A stretch of 64,000 bases of DNA, from the NCBI GenBank assembly GCA_964453665.1, contig CAYVQT010000005.1, positions 1 to 64,000 on the forward strand, in the 5' to 3' direction. The stretch is from DAOUTY01 sp964453665 (lineage in GTDB: Bacteria; Chloroflexota; Dehalococcoidia; SZUA-161). Position numbers and translations under genes: made by a program. The notes beneath the pieces are model-generated. The model saw only the letters and a list, made by a program, of their open reading frames with translations, searched no databases and was not told the DNA's origin. The first letter of the stretch is position 1. Each line of letters starts with the position of its first letter. This document shows positions 24,100-32,480 of the stretch, piece after piece.

Positions 24100-25827
24100 G
24101 TGCGCAATATGGTGGGTATGCTAGTGTCCGATTGTATGACAGTCAAGGATTATCTCATTCTTGGTGAGAGACTTGATTGCAGAGATGGGTTTTTCGGCGA
24201 AGTCAGACTGGGAACGGTGCTGGTCGAATTAACGAGGATGGGGGGAAAATACTGTTCAAGGTGTTCCCCCTCACTTGTTGACATAACTACATATAAGAAG
24301 GTAGACAAAATGCATAAAGAATCTGAAGAGAACTTCGGGCGCTTTTTGGAGGAAATGAATGACTGCTACTGTGTAGTCCAGGGGTCAAAAGTGGTCTTCG
24401 CCAACGAAAGAGGCGCTCAGATGTTTGGATACCAACGGGATGAGGTTATTGGCAGGGACATTCAGGAATTTCTACCATCGCACATAGTGAAGGGGTTAAG
24501 AGAAACACATATAAAGAGAAGGCGCGGCGAAAGTGTACCGCCGCAGTATCAGGCGACGTTAATAAGGAAAGATGGAACAGCTTGTCCCGTCGAGTTTGGG
24601 GCAAGGGTTATCGAGTATGCGGGCAAGCCTGCGATCTCGCTTGTTACCAGAGATATTACAGAGCGGAAGCGGATAGAGGAAGCACTCCGCGAGAGCGAGG
24701 CGCGCTTCCGGACAGTTTTTAGAGGAGCGGCGATAGGCATAGCGCTCGTGGATATTAATGGAAAGCCCCTGGAGATCAATCCTGCATTAGAGCGGATGCT
24801 TGGTTACAGCCCGGAAGAGATTGGCAGCATGGTTGTGTCTGATTACCTCTATCCTGAGGACGCGATGACAGACGCGTGGCTTTTCCGGGAAATGGTGGCA
24901 GGTAAGAGAGACCAATACGATATTGAGAAGCGTTATACCCGAAAGGACGGAGGGATAGTCTGGGCCCGCCAGAGCCTCTCTCTCGTTCGGGATGCTGAAG
25001 GCAAGCCTGAGTTCATCATCGCAATGATGGAAGATATTACTGAGCGGAGGCGGGCAGAAGAAGAGAGACAGAAGCTGGAGCAGCAGCTTCAACTTGCGGG
25101 AAGACTGGCTGCTGTCGGTGAGCTGGCAGCAGGTGTTGCACACGAATTGAACAATCCCCTTACTGCGATACAAGCCTTTGCTCAGTTTCTCTCAGCAAAG
25201 GAAGGCCTGGATGCTGCCGTGCAAAAAGATGTCGAGACTATATACAGGGAGGCGTGTCGCGCTACCAGAATCACCGGCAATTTGCTTTCCTTTGCCTGCA
25301 GGCATGAGCCCGAGACACAACCTATCTGTATAAACGAGACCCTTAGTAAAAGTCTGGAACTTCATGATTATCAGATGAAACTGCGTAACATAGAGATATT
25401 GCCAGAGCTTGCCCCTGACCTGCCGATGAGTATGGCTGACCCTCATCAGATGCATCAGGTTTTCGTTAACATCATCACCAACGCGGAGCAGGCTATGACC
25501 GAAGCCCACGGCAAAGGAAAGCTTAGGGTCAGAACGCAAAAGGCGGGCAAAATGGTTCGGATAAGTTTTATTGACGATGGCCCTGGTATTTCGGAAGAGA
25601 ATCTCAGAAGGGTATTTGACCCCTTTTTCACCACCAAGGATGTAGGACAGGGAACTGGACTCGGGCTCAGCATCTGCTACGGTATCGTTCAGGACCACGA
25701 TGGCCATATTTATGCCAGGAGTAAGCTCGGCAAAGGTACGACCTTTGTGGTAGAGATACCCATGGTTACGGAAGGCCAGCTTGTCGCAGAATCGAACAGC
25801 TTTACCGGGACTCGGAGTGTCTACTGA
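24100..25827 (+). CDS. Cytoplasmic PAS-PAS sensor histidine kinase
   Basis: 575 residues with no membrane segment. Two PAS/PAC units are visible: about 78-190 (ending SLVTRDITERKRIEE) and 195-320 (ending AMMEDITERRRAEE). The HisKA domain has AAGVAHELNNPLTAI with phosphoacceptor His348. The HATPase domain has the N box (VNIITNAEQAM, Asn461), FIDDGPGIS (G1), FFTTKD, and GTGLGLSICYGIV (G2). It would autophosphorylate in response to an internal cue such as redox state or a bound ligand. No response regulator with a receiver domain is encoded nearby. The start is GTG 24100 (AGGA 5 bases upstream), with ATG 24109 possible. An early CSRCSP pair of cysteines could be redox-active. Confidence 0.9.
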   Translation: MRNMVGMLVSDCMTVKDYLILGERLDCRDGFFGEVRLGTVLVELTRMGGKYCSRCSPSLVDITTYKKVDKMHKESEENFGRFLEEMNDCYCVVQGSKVVFANERGAQMFGYQRDEVIGRDIQEFLPSHIVKGLRETHIKRRRGESVPPQYQATLIRKDGTACPVEFGARVIEYAGKPAISLVTRDITERKRIEEALRESEARFRTVFRGAAIGIALVDINGKPLEINPALERMLGYSPEEIGSMVVSDYLYPEDAMTDAWLFREMVAGKRDQYDIEKRYTRKDGGIVWARQSLSLVRDAEGKPEFIIAMMEDITERRRAEEERQKLEQQLQLAGRLAAVGELAAGVAHELNNPLTAIQAFAQFLSAKEGLDAAVQKDVETIYREACRATRITGNLLSFACRHEPETQPICINETLSKSLELHDYQMKLRNIEILPELAPDLPMSMADPHQMHQVFVNIITNAEQAMTEAHGKGKLRVRTQKAGKMVRISFIDDGPGISEENLRRVFDPFFTTKDVGQGTGLGLSICYGIVQDHDGHIYARSKLGKGTTFVVEIPMVTEGQLVAESNSFTGTRSVY

Positions 25828-25973
25828 AGACGAGGCGAGGGCAGTGGGGTTGCCTGTTATTTATCTTGCTGGAAAACCTTGAATGTGTATACATGACGTT
25901 ACGAAGGCTGAAAGATAATGTGCAATACCCTCGACCACCTTTGGACCGGGCTTTCAATTTCTCATCAATATTA

Positions 25974-26591
25974 TTATGATGTATTTTCCTTATCTTCGGT
26001 GTGAGTAACGCTGTGGGCGGATTCGGTGGAATTTTTGTGTTTCTGCCTCATCTCTTCGAGGCGCTCCTGATAGTGGGAATCGAGATTCTGTCGGATTTGC
26101 TTCCATTCCGGAGAGGTCTCAAGGGCCGGCTGAACCGCGGAGCCGGATATTCCCTTTGACTCCAATTCATTCCGCTTGGCTGTCTCTAGCGCACTCAGAT
26201 TCTCATGCCTGGCCTTTTCAATAGCACTCTCATATTCCTGGATGAGGTCTCTGATGCTCTGTACAATTCCGGAGTCTCCAGGTAGCTGCTGGATGGCGTT
26301 TAGTATCTTGTCGTTCCTCTCAACAGGCACCACGTCAATTCTATCTAAGAGATGATTGAGTAGATGGTGGCTGGTAATGTGCCGGTCTTGCTCTGCGCGT
26401 CCGGCCAGTTCTATCTCAATATCTCGAAGAGGCAATCCGTTCAGGTAGCGTTCTGCTAATGCTTCTCCCGCTGCCGCAAGTTCCTCGTTCTTTAATCTCT
26501 GTTTTTCATCTTCAGATAGCGCACCCAGCCTTTGGGCTTTCTCCAAAGCGATCTCCAGTGCGCTTTTTATCTTGTCGTCATTGCCCGGCAT
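25974..26591 (-). CDS. Unrecognised charged helical protein
   Basis: 205 residues, very rich in Glu, Lys, Arg and Leu, predicted almost entirely helical, with probable coiled coil in residues 115-190 (IQEYESAIEKARHENLSALE and LDSHYQERLEEMRQKHKN). It has no signal peptide, no cysteines and no motif I recognise. The ATG at 26591 follows GGGAGGCGAG. The Ser/Thr/Glu-rich tail is probably disordered. It is encoded 58 bases downstream of the MBL hydrolase gene on the same strand, so the two may share a transcript. Confidence 0.65.
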   Translation of the reverse strand: MPGNDDKIKSALEIALEKAQRLGALSEDEKQRLKNEELAAAGEALAERYLNGLPLRDIEIELAGRAEQDRHITSHHLLNHLLDRIDVVPVERNDKILNAIQQLPGDSGIVQSIRDLIQEYESAIEKARHENLSALETAKRNELESKGISGSAVQPALETSPEWKQIRQNLDSHYQERLEEMRQKHKNSTESAHSVTHTEDKENTS

Positions 26592-26649
26592 GCTACTCGC
26601 CTCCCATTCATGCAGGCGCTGACATTGGCTAAGCCTGCAGTGGCAGTAA

Positions 26650-27393
26650 TTAGAGATAGGGGAAAATGTGTTTTCTTATAAGCTCGAAGTTGCGCTTTAT
26701 CTCATCAGCGCCCACTATGATTCCGGGGCTGCCGTATTGATGACCGGTTAGTAAATATTCGATTTCCAATTGCGCAACCCTCTCTATGCTCTCCTTGAGC
26801 AACTGGGCGTTGCCGCCCGGAATGTCTACCCGCCCGGTACTGCCGTAAAAAATCAGGTCTCCGCCCATGAAAACCTTTGCCTTCGGCCAATAAATGGATA
26901 TGTGACCTTGCGAGTGGCCGGGGGTAAGCATTATTTGGGCGATTAAATCTTGCCCGAGACGCAACTCGCCCTCCGTGAGGTAGAAATCCGGGTTAAGTTC
27001 TGGGAACTCGAAGCCCATTTGTTTGAGTGCGTTTGCCATTTCACCGCCCGCCAGCTTGAGAAAGTCGTCATCACCCCTGCCAATGGCGACCTGCGCTCCG
27101 CTCATTCTCCTGATTGATTCAGATGCTCCGTAATGGTCTGGATGCGCATGAGTATTAAGTATTAGACCTACGTCTTCTATCTCTATTCCATCTTTACGCA
27201 TCTCGGAAATCAGCCGGTCCAGGCAATTCTGCCTGGCCTCATTAGTTACCATTCCCGGGTCTACTAGGACGTGTTTGTCTTCAGGAAGGGCTTTCGCCAC
27301 GAGGTAAGAGTTGCAGTTGTTGCCATACGTCTGCAATTCGCTCATGTTAACGCCCGGCCAAAGATAGGCATAGAAGTTATCTACCAGGTTCAA
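26650..27393 (-). CDS. Metallo-beta-lactamase-fold hydrolase
   Basis: 247 residues. The zinc motif THAHPDHYG (His82, His84, Asp86, His87) with downstream TPGHSQGHIS, MGGDLIFYGSTGR and LLTGHQYG forms the usual dinuclear site of glyoxalase-II-like hydrolases. Such enzymes cleave thioesters such as S-lactoylglutathione or other acyl thiols. The substrate here is not known. The start is TTG 27393 behind AGGGGGCGAG, with the next ATG 48 bases in. A promoter with a perfect TATAAT is at 27431-27460. Confidence 0.88.
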   Translation of the reverse strand: MNLVDNFYAYLWPGVNMSELQTYGNNCNSYLVAKALPEDKHVLVDPGMVTNEARQNCLDRLISEMRKDGIEIEDVGLILNTHAHPDHYGASESIRRMSGAQVAIGRGDDDFLKLAGGEMANALKQMGFEFPELNPDFYLTEGELRLGQDLIAQIMLTPGHSQGHISIYWPKAKVFMGGDLIFYGSTGRVDIPGGNAQLLKESIERVAQLEIEYLLTGHQYGSPGIIVGADEIKRNFELIRKHIFPYL

Positions 27394-27430
27394 CTCGCCC
27401 CCTATTTTTAGAATTATTCTGTTGAGATGA

Positions 27431-27460
27431 ATTATAACATCAGGACGGCAAGGAAGTCAG
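27431..27460 (-). promoter_or_regulatory. Promoter of the MBL hydrolase gene
   Basis: CTGACT (27460-27455) and a perfect TATAAT (27436-27431) on the minus strand, 18 bases apart. Confidence 0.6.
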
Positions 27461-27510
27461 CAGTTCGGTATAACTGGCGAGAAAAATCCAAAATTGCACA
27501 TCCCGGTTGC

Positions 27511-27539
27511 TTGACAAAAGCCAGCCCGCGAATTAAAGT
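27511..27539 (+). promoter_or_regulatory. Promoter of the LuxR-type HTH gene
   Basis: TTGACA (27511-27516), 17-base spacer, TAAAGT (27534-27539). Transcription would start near 27546, about 35 bases before the ATG. Confidence 0.65.
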
Positions 27540-27580
27540 TTGCGTTGTCTGATTGTCCCAGTTCGGTAGCTTGATAGACT

Positions 27581-27940
27581 ATGGTAGAGCAACAGGACAA
27601 TGTGCTAACTCAAAGGGAGCGAGAGGTACTTGCTCTCGTTGGCCGCGGGCTGACCAATCAGGAGATTGCTGAACGCCTGTTTACATCCACCAGTACGGTC
27701 AAGCTGTGCCTGCACCACTCATGCCGCAAGCTCGGGGCACGAAACAGGGCACAGGCGGTCATCTTAGCCCTGAAGCGGGGAGCCTTTGATACTCAGGACA
27801 TGTATTCCCTCGATGAATTAGCGGACCTGCTTGCTTCCTTGGGACCGGAGACGATAGAGAAAGTAGCCCAACTGCTGAAACGACGGCTCGGTCAGGGACA
27901 GCCCTTGTCAGACGTCGGACAACTCATGGGATCCTCATGA
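27581..27940 (+). CDS. LuxR/NarL-type HTH regulator without receiver domain
   Basis: 119 residues. Residues 8-66 are a GerE/LuxR helix-turn-helix (LTQREREVLALVGRGLTNQE, then IAERLFTSTSTVKLCLHHSC), with the conserved recognition helix TSTVKLCLHH. There is no N-terminal receiver or ligand domain. Instead a helical C-terminal part (about 70-119) could mediate dimerisation. It lies divergent from the MBL hydrolase unit and may control it (inference). Start ATG 27581 with a weak ribosome site. Confidence 0.85.
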   Translation: MVEQQDNVLTQREREVLALVGRGLTNQEIAERLFTSTSTVKLCLHHSCRKLGARNRAQAVILALKRGAFDTQDMYSLDELADLLASLGPETIEKVAQLLKRRLGQGQPLSDVGQLMGSS

Positions 27941-28273
27941 CGATTGATTTTCCCCGCAGGTTCCTTTATTCCCACACGGTTATCTGATCTTTCGGTTTGC
28001 CTTACGGTATTATAGGAGAATGCGCAATTCGGCCCTATCTTACGGCGGGGTCTTAATCGACTCCAGTCCCTCCTGCCGAGGGAGCGGAAAACTAATCTAA
28101 AGTTGGTCGGAAATACTTGAAAAAGGCGTTTTATTATAGTACCTTACCTTTCACAATGACTTCTGTTCTTCAGGGGAAGCTGATGTTCAAACTTCACCCT
28201 CTGCTCCCACTGCGAGTTTGTTCGTGTAAAAGAACCCTTTTATAGCGATTTCCGTTGATAAGGTGAGTGGTAA
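27941..28273. other. Intergenic, no gene seen
   Basis: I see no RNA gene, terminator or convincing promoter here. The second half is AT-rich near 28120-28150 (TTTATTATAGT), which may contain a -10 box for the CoA-transferase operon but has no matching -35. Confidence 0.5.
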
Positions 28274-29464
28274 ATGACAGAGCAGGCTTTATCGGGCGGC
28301 CGGGTACTGGATTTGACCCACTATGTCGCCGGCCCCTACTGCACCAAGATACTGGCTGACTATGGCGCTGATGTGGTGAAGGTAGAAAGGCCGGGAGCAG
28401 GGGATCCTGCGAGAAGCATCGGCCCATTTCCTGGTGATATAGTCAATCTGGAGAGCAGCGGCCTGTTTCTATACCTCAACACGAATAAGAAGAGCGTCAC
28501 ACTAAACCTTAAGAGCGCTTCGGGAGTGGCGATTTTGAAGGAACTTGTAAAAGGGGCGGATATCGTAATTGAGAACTTCAGCCCGCGGGTGATGCCCGGT
28601 CTGGGACTTGATTACGAGACCCTGAAGGAGATAAACCCTGGCCTGGTAATGGTTTCTATTTCGAACTTTGGGCAAACGGGGCCTTATCGTGATTACAGGG
28701 CAACCGATTTAAGTATATGGGGATTCAGTGGCATACTTTACGAGTGCGGCGAACCAGACCGCGAGCCTTTAAAAATGGGTTCCAACGTCTCGGAATACGT
28801 GGCTGGCCTTTACGGTGCGCTAACTTCACTCTCCGCCCTCTACTATCGGGATGAGGGCGGTATCAGTCAACATATAGATGTCTCAATCGGAGAAACACTG
28901 CATACTATGCAGCCTTCCATGACGCTCGTTTTCTGTTACATGGAGTTTATAAGGAGGAGGGCGGGCATACATTTTCCATGGGGTATTCTGCCGTGTCTGG
29001 ATGGGTACGTTGGCTTCTTCCTTCCCACTCAAACTCACTGGGAATCGCTGTGTGTCCTTATCGGAATGCCCGAGATAAGGGATAAACCGGAATATGAGAC
29101 CCCTCTACACCGTGAAGAGCGTCGAGACGAGATACAGGGACTCATCGTTGACTGGCTGAAGGACAAGCGGATGGAGGAGGTTTTCCATGCGGCACAGGAA
29201 CTGAGGTTGCCGTTAACTATGGTGCCAAATCCTCAGCAGCTTTTTGAGATGCCCCAGCATATAGATAGGAAGTATTTCACTGATATCGACCATCCCTCGG
29301 CAGGGAAGCTGACTTATCCCGGTGAACCGTTCAGGCTTAGCCGGACACCATGGCACGCCGGGCGTGCCCCCCTGCTGGGTGAGCACAACGAGGAGATATA
29401 TTGCGGACGACTGGGCTACAGCCGGGAGCATCTGCTGAAGCTGAAAGATGAAGGAGTTGTATAA
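28274..29464 (+). CDS. CaiB/BaiF (class III) CoA transferase, first copy
   Basis: 396 residues. The class III family moves CoA between carboxylic acids through an Asp-bound intermediate. Signatures are VLDLTHYVAGPYCTKILADYG (N-terminal), GADVVKVERPG, LNTNKKSVTLNLK, VIENFSP and SISNFGQTGPY. At the position where relatives have the catalytic Asp (A-D-x-x-A-G-L in copy two) this protein has Glu174 (VSEYVAGLYGA). This may alter or abolish the classic chemistry. ATG 28274 follows AGGTGAG. It lies 33 bases upstream of a second member, so the two may form a heteromer or act in sequence. Confidence 0.9.
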   Translation: MTEQALSGGRVLDLTHYVAGPYCTKILADYGADVVKVERPGAGDPARSIGPFPGDIVNLESSGLFLYLNTNKKSVTLNLKSASGVAILKELVKGADIVIENFSPRVMPGLGLDYETLKEINPGLVMVSISNFGQTGPYRDYRATDLSIWGFSGILYECGEPDREPLKMGSNVSEYVAGLYGALTSLSALYYRDEGGISQHIDVSIGETLHTMQPSMTLVFCYMEFIRRRAGIHFPWGILPCLDGYVGFFLPTQTHWESLCVLIGMPEIRDKPEYETPLHREERRDEIQGLIVDWLKDKRMEEVFHAAQELRLPLTMVPNPQQLFEMPQHIDRKYFTDIDHPSAGKLTYPGEPFRLSRTPWHAGRAPLLGEHNEEIYCGRLGYSREHLLKLKDEGVV

Positions 29465-29497
29465 GGTGTTCGAGCTACATTCAACAGGGGGTAGACC

Positions 29498-30790
29498 GTG
29501 TCAGCATTGCCGCTTCAAGGTGTAAGGGTAATCGATGCCTGCATTTATTGGGCGGGGCCGATGGCTACGGTGCTATTGGCGGATCTGGGAGCCGAGGTAA
29601 TAAAGATCGAATCGGTACAGCGACCTGATTATTTAAGGCTACTGGGCGGATGGCCTACTCCGGATGGATACGAATGGTCGGCTGCATTTAACGGGACTAA
29701 CAGAAACAAGTATGGGATTACTCTGAATCTAAACCACCCTCGCGGCAGGGAGGTCTTCAAGAGTCTGGTGAAGATCGGTGACGTTGTTACTGAGAACTTC
29801 AGCCCGCGTGTGATGGAGAACTGGGGCCTTAGCTATGATGTTTTGAAGAAGATAAATCCTCATCTGATTATGCTCTCGATGCCTGGATTCGGGACTACCG
29901 GCCCCTGGCGGAACTACGTAACCTTTGGGCCCAATGTGGAGATGGTGTCTGGTATGCCTACAATAAGCGGTTATCCTGGTGGGGAACCCATGATGACAGG
30001 GTATATAGCAGACCCCATCGCTGGACTGATGGGCGCGGTCGCAGTAGTTGTCGCACTACAGCACCGCCACCATACAGGTGAGGGCCAGTATATAGATATG
30101 TCACAGATGGAGGCTGTTACTGCCTTAATGGGAGGGCCTATCATGGAGTACGCCATGAATAAAAGGATGCAACCTCGTAGAGGTAATCGGCACCCATCAA
30201 GTGCTCCTCATGGCGTGTATCGCTGTAAAGGTGATGATCAGTGGGTAACTATTACGGTGTCATCGGAAGAGGAATGGAAACGGTTCTGCGATGCAGTAGA
30301 GAATCCTTCATGGGCGAACGAATCAAGATTCAATGACAACGCAAGCCGCCTCGAGAATCACGATGACCTGGACAGGTTGATCACCGAATGGACCAGCCAA
30401 CGGGAAAAGGCAGAGGTAACGCAGGTCCTACAACGAGCTGCGGTAGCATCCGTGCCTGTGCTCAATTACGCAGAGGTAATGAACAATCCCCATATAGAGG
30501 AAAGGGGTCTCTTTGAGACGGTTAATCGTCCGGTTACGGGGACTCATCCGTATCCCGGTTTTCCCGTTAAATTATCTGAGACGCCAATTAATATCCGAAG
30601 GCCGACTCCAACGCTTGGGCAGGACAATGAATATGTTCTTACCGAGTTGCTTGGAATGAATAAGGATGAAATCGAAAAGCTCGCGGATGATGAAATAATC
30701 GGCACGAGCCCGCTGGGATGGCCCTACGCAACCACAGATAGGGAAGAGGCGATCTCGAGACTGAAGGATATTCATGGCAAGGATGCTTGA
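29498..30790 (+). CDS. CaiB/BaiF (class III) CoA transferase, second copy
   Basis: 430 residues, same family as the gene before: VIDACIYWAGPMATVLLADLG, GAEVIKIES, NRNKYGITLNLN, VTENFSPRVMENWGL and GFGTTGPWRN. Asp172 (IADPIAGLMGA) is in place as the probable acyl carrier, and GEGQYIDMSQMEA follows. Likely role is CoA activation of a carboxylic acid by transfer from a donor thioester. The start GTG 29498 follows GGGGGTAG. The pair together with the AOR and a flavoprotein downstream points to stepwise acid oxidation (inference). Confidence 0.92.
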   Translation: MSALPLQGVRVIDACIYWAGPMATVLLADLGAEVIKIESVQRPDYLRLLGGWPTPDGYEWSAAFNGTNRNKYGITLNLNHPRGREVFKSLVKIGDVVTENFSPRVMENWGLSYDVLKKINPHLIMLSMPGFGTTGPWRNYVTFGPNVEMVSGMPTISGYPGGEPMMTGYIADPIAGLMGAVAVVVALQHRHHTGEGQYIDMSQMEAVTALMGGPIMEYAMNKRMQPRRGNRHPSSAPHGVYRCKGDDQWVTITVSSEEEWKRFCDAVENPSWANESRFNDNASRLENHDDLDRLITEWTSQREKAEVTQVLQRAAVASVPVLNYAEVMNNPHIEERGLFETVNRPVTGTHPYPGFPVKLSETPINIRRPTPTLGQDNEYVLTELLGMNKDEIEKLADDEIIGTSPLGWPYATTDREEAISRLKDIHGKDA

Positions 30791-30971
30791 AATAATAGCC
30801 ATGTTTGATAGTGTGTACTCTCAATCAATTTACGGCTAGTACATGCACTGTTATTATGCTGAAACTTGGGTTGGACGGCGGTAGAGGGAATTTATCTCTG
30901 CCCAAGGATTGCTGAGACAAACGCAGCCGTGTAAAACGGTCTAACAATACTGATGAGAGGAAATTGTAGTA

Positions 30972-32411
30972 ATGAAGAAAGATTACGATGTTGTAATTGT
31001 GGGGGGAGGCCCCGGAGGGCTGGCAATAGGGTGTCTGTTATCCAGGGAAGGGCTATCTTCAGCGATAATAGAAAAAGCGCCAGCCCTCGGAGGCAGATAT
31101 CGTTCCGTCGATTTCCACGGCTGCCGGGTGGATTGTGGAACTCACTTTCTGGCATCGATGGTTGGTCCAGTAGAGAACACTTCTATTTACAGGATGTTCA
31201 AATTTCTGGGTCTGCCCCTGGAATATAAGATAGTCCCTTGGGCAATGGGACTGGTTACTCAGGAGAAGCCTGGCGAAGTTGAGTATATGGCGATGGATCC
31301 GAAGCTGGGTGCTGCGAACTTCTTCAAGTTTTTTGCAATTGCAACGGGCGTCGATATGAGCGATTCGGCGAAAGGCGAGCTGATGAGAGTCGCAGAAATA
31401 ACGGCGGATATGTCCGACGAGGAGTGTCATAAAGTAGTGAGCATGTCCTTCGCCGACTGGATAGACCAGAACGTTACCGACCCCATTGCTAAGGCGGTGA
31501 TGTACGGTATGGAACCCGTTGTCGGTGCTTCCCCTAAAGACATAAATTTCGGATATGTCGCTAAAGGGTTCGGCGCCTTCAAGAGTCATGGGGCTACTCT
31601 GATCTGGTACCCAAAGAATGATACGCTGGAGGGAGCGTTTATCGCTCCTATGGCCAAATACTATAAAGAACACGGCGGCGAGATCATCACGAACAGGACG
31701 GTCACCAGTATAGATATCGATGATGGGGGCACGAAAGGGGTAGTTGCATCAGACCTCGGTAACTGCTTTCTACTGGAAGAATACGGTGCCCGCGCTGTTG
31801 TATGCGCTATCCCGATCTTCGAAGCGGTGGCAAAGAACATCATCAGGCCCGAATTTATTACGGAGGATTGGGCTGAGTCCATAAGACGGTGCGAAGCCCT
31901 GTCCGGCCCCGACCTTGCCGGATTCTTCCTTCTCCGTGAGAAGGTTATCCCAACGGATGGATACGGCTGGATTCATATCTTCGATACTGATTACGGCATA
32001 CCTACTTATATGGGCGATATGGCACTTGGATCTTTTACCAATGCCACAGAGCTGCCGGGGAAACAGCTCGTAGCCTCCCTGGCAGTAGGCTCTACACCTC
32101 TTTGCCAATTCGGCCTTCACCCGACGATGGATAAAGTGCGCGAGGCACATAGAAGATGGAAGGAGTCCGCTGAGAAAGCGTTCCCCGGATTTAATAAGGC
32201 CATCGAATACGAAGGGATGAACCTGCAATTGAATTTCACGAGGTACGCTTATGCTGTTGTTGATACTGAACTCGACATACAGTCACCGAATATTCAGGGG
32301 CTCTATTTTGCGGGTGATTCAATATGGGCTGTGGGCGACGCGATGTCCGATAAGTGTTTTCAGATAGCCTTCCCGTTATGCGAGAGGATTGTGAACTATA
32401 TTCGCTCATAG
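30972..32411 (+). CDS. Phytoene-dehydrogenase-like FAD oxidoreductase
   Basis: 479 residues. It has an N-terminal FAD fold (DVVIVGGGPGGLAIGCLLS, Gly11 onward), GRYRSVDFHGCRVDCGTHFL and the C-terminal FAD contact IQGLYFAGDSIWAVGDAMSD. The family includes phytoene desaturases, retinol saturases and amine oxidases. No carotenoid genes are nearby, and the CoA-transferase context suggests another alkene or alkane oxidoreduction. No signal peptide. ATG 30972 follows GAGGAAATTG. Confidence 0.83.
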   Translation: MKKDYDVVIVGGGPGGLAIGCLLSREGLSSAIIEKAPALGGRYRSVDFHGCRVDCGTHFLASMVGPVENTSIYRMFKFLGLPLEYKIVPWAMGLVTQEKPGEVEYMAMDPKLGAANFFKFFAIATGVDMSDSAKGELMRVAEITADMSDEECHKVVSMSFADWIDQNVTDPIAKAVMYGMEPVVGASPKDINFGYVAKGFGAFKSHGATLIWYPKNDTLEGAFIAPMAKYYKEHGGEIITNRTVTSIDIDDGGTKGVVASDLGNCFLLEEYGARAVVCAIPIFEAVAKNIIRPEFITEDWAESIRRCEALSGPDLAGFFLLREKVIPTDGYGWIHIFDTDYGIPTYMGDMALGSFTNATELPGKQLVASLAVGSTPLCQFGLHPTMDKVREAHRRWKESAEKAFPGFNKAIEYEGMNLQLNFTRYAYAVVDTELDIQSPNIQGLYFAGDSIWAVGDAMSDKCFQIAFPLCERIVNYIRS

Positions 32412-32480
32412 GGCTGAAGTGTTGAGTTGGGAATCGGTGGAATGAGGCCGGCTTAGTCTAACGAAGAGTAGGAGGAAAAG

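Noticed and set aside
27941..28273. Possible RNA gene in the gap before the CoA transferases
   Set aside because: No tRNA-like arms, no conserved riboswitch core and no clear hairpin with a T-run were found.
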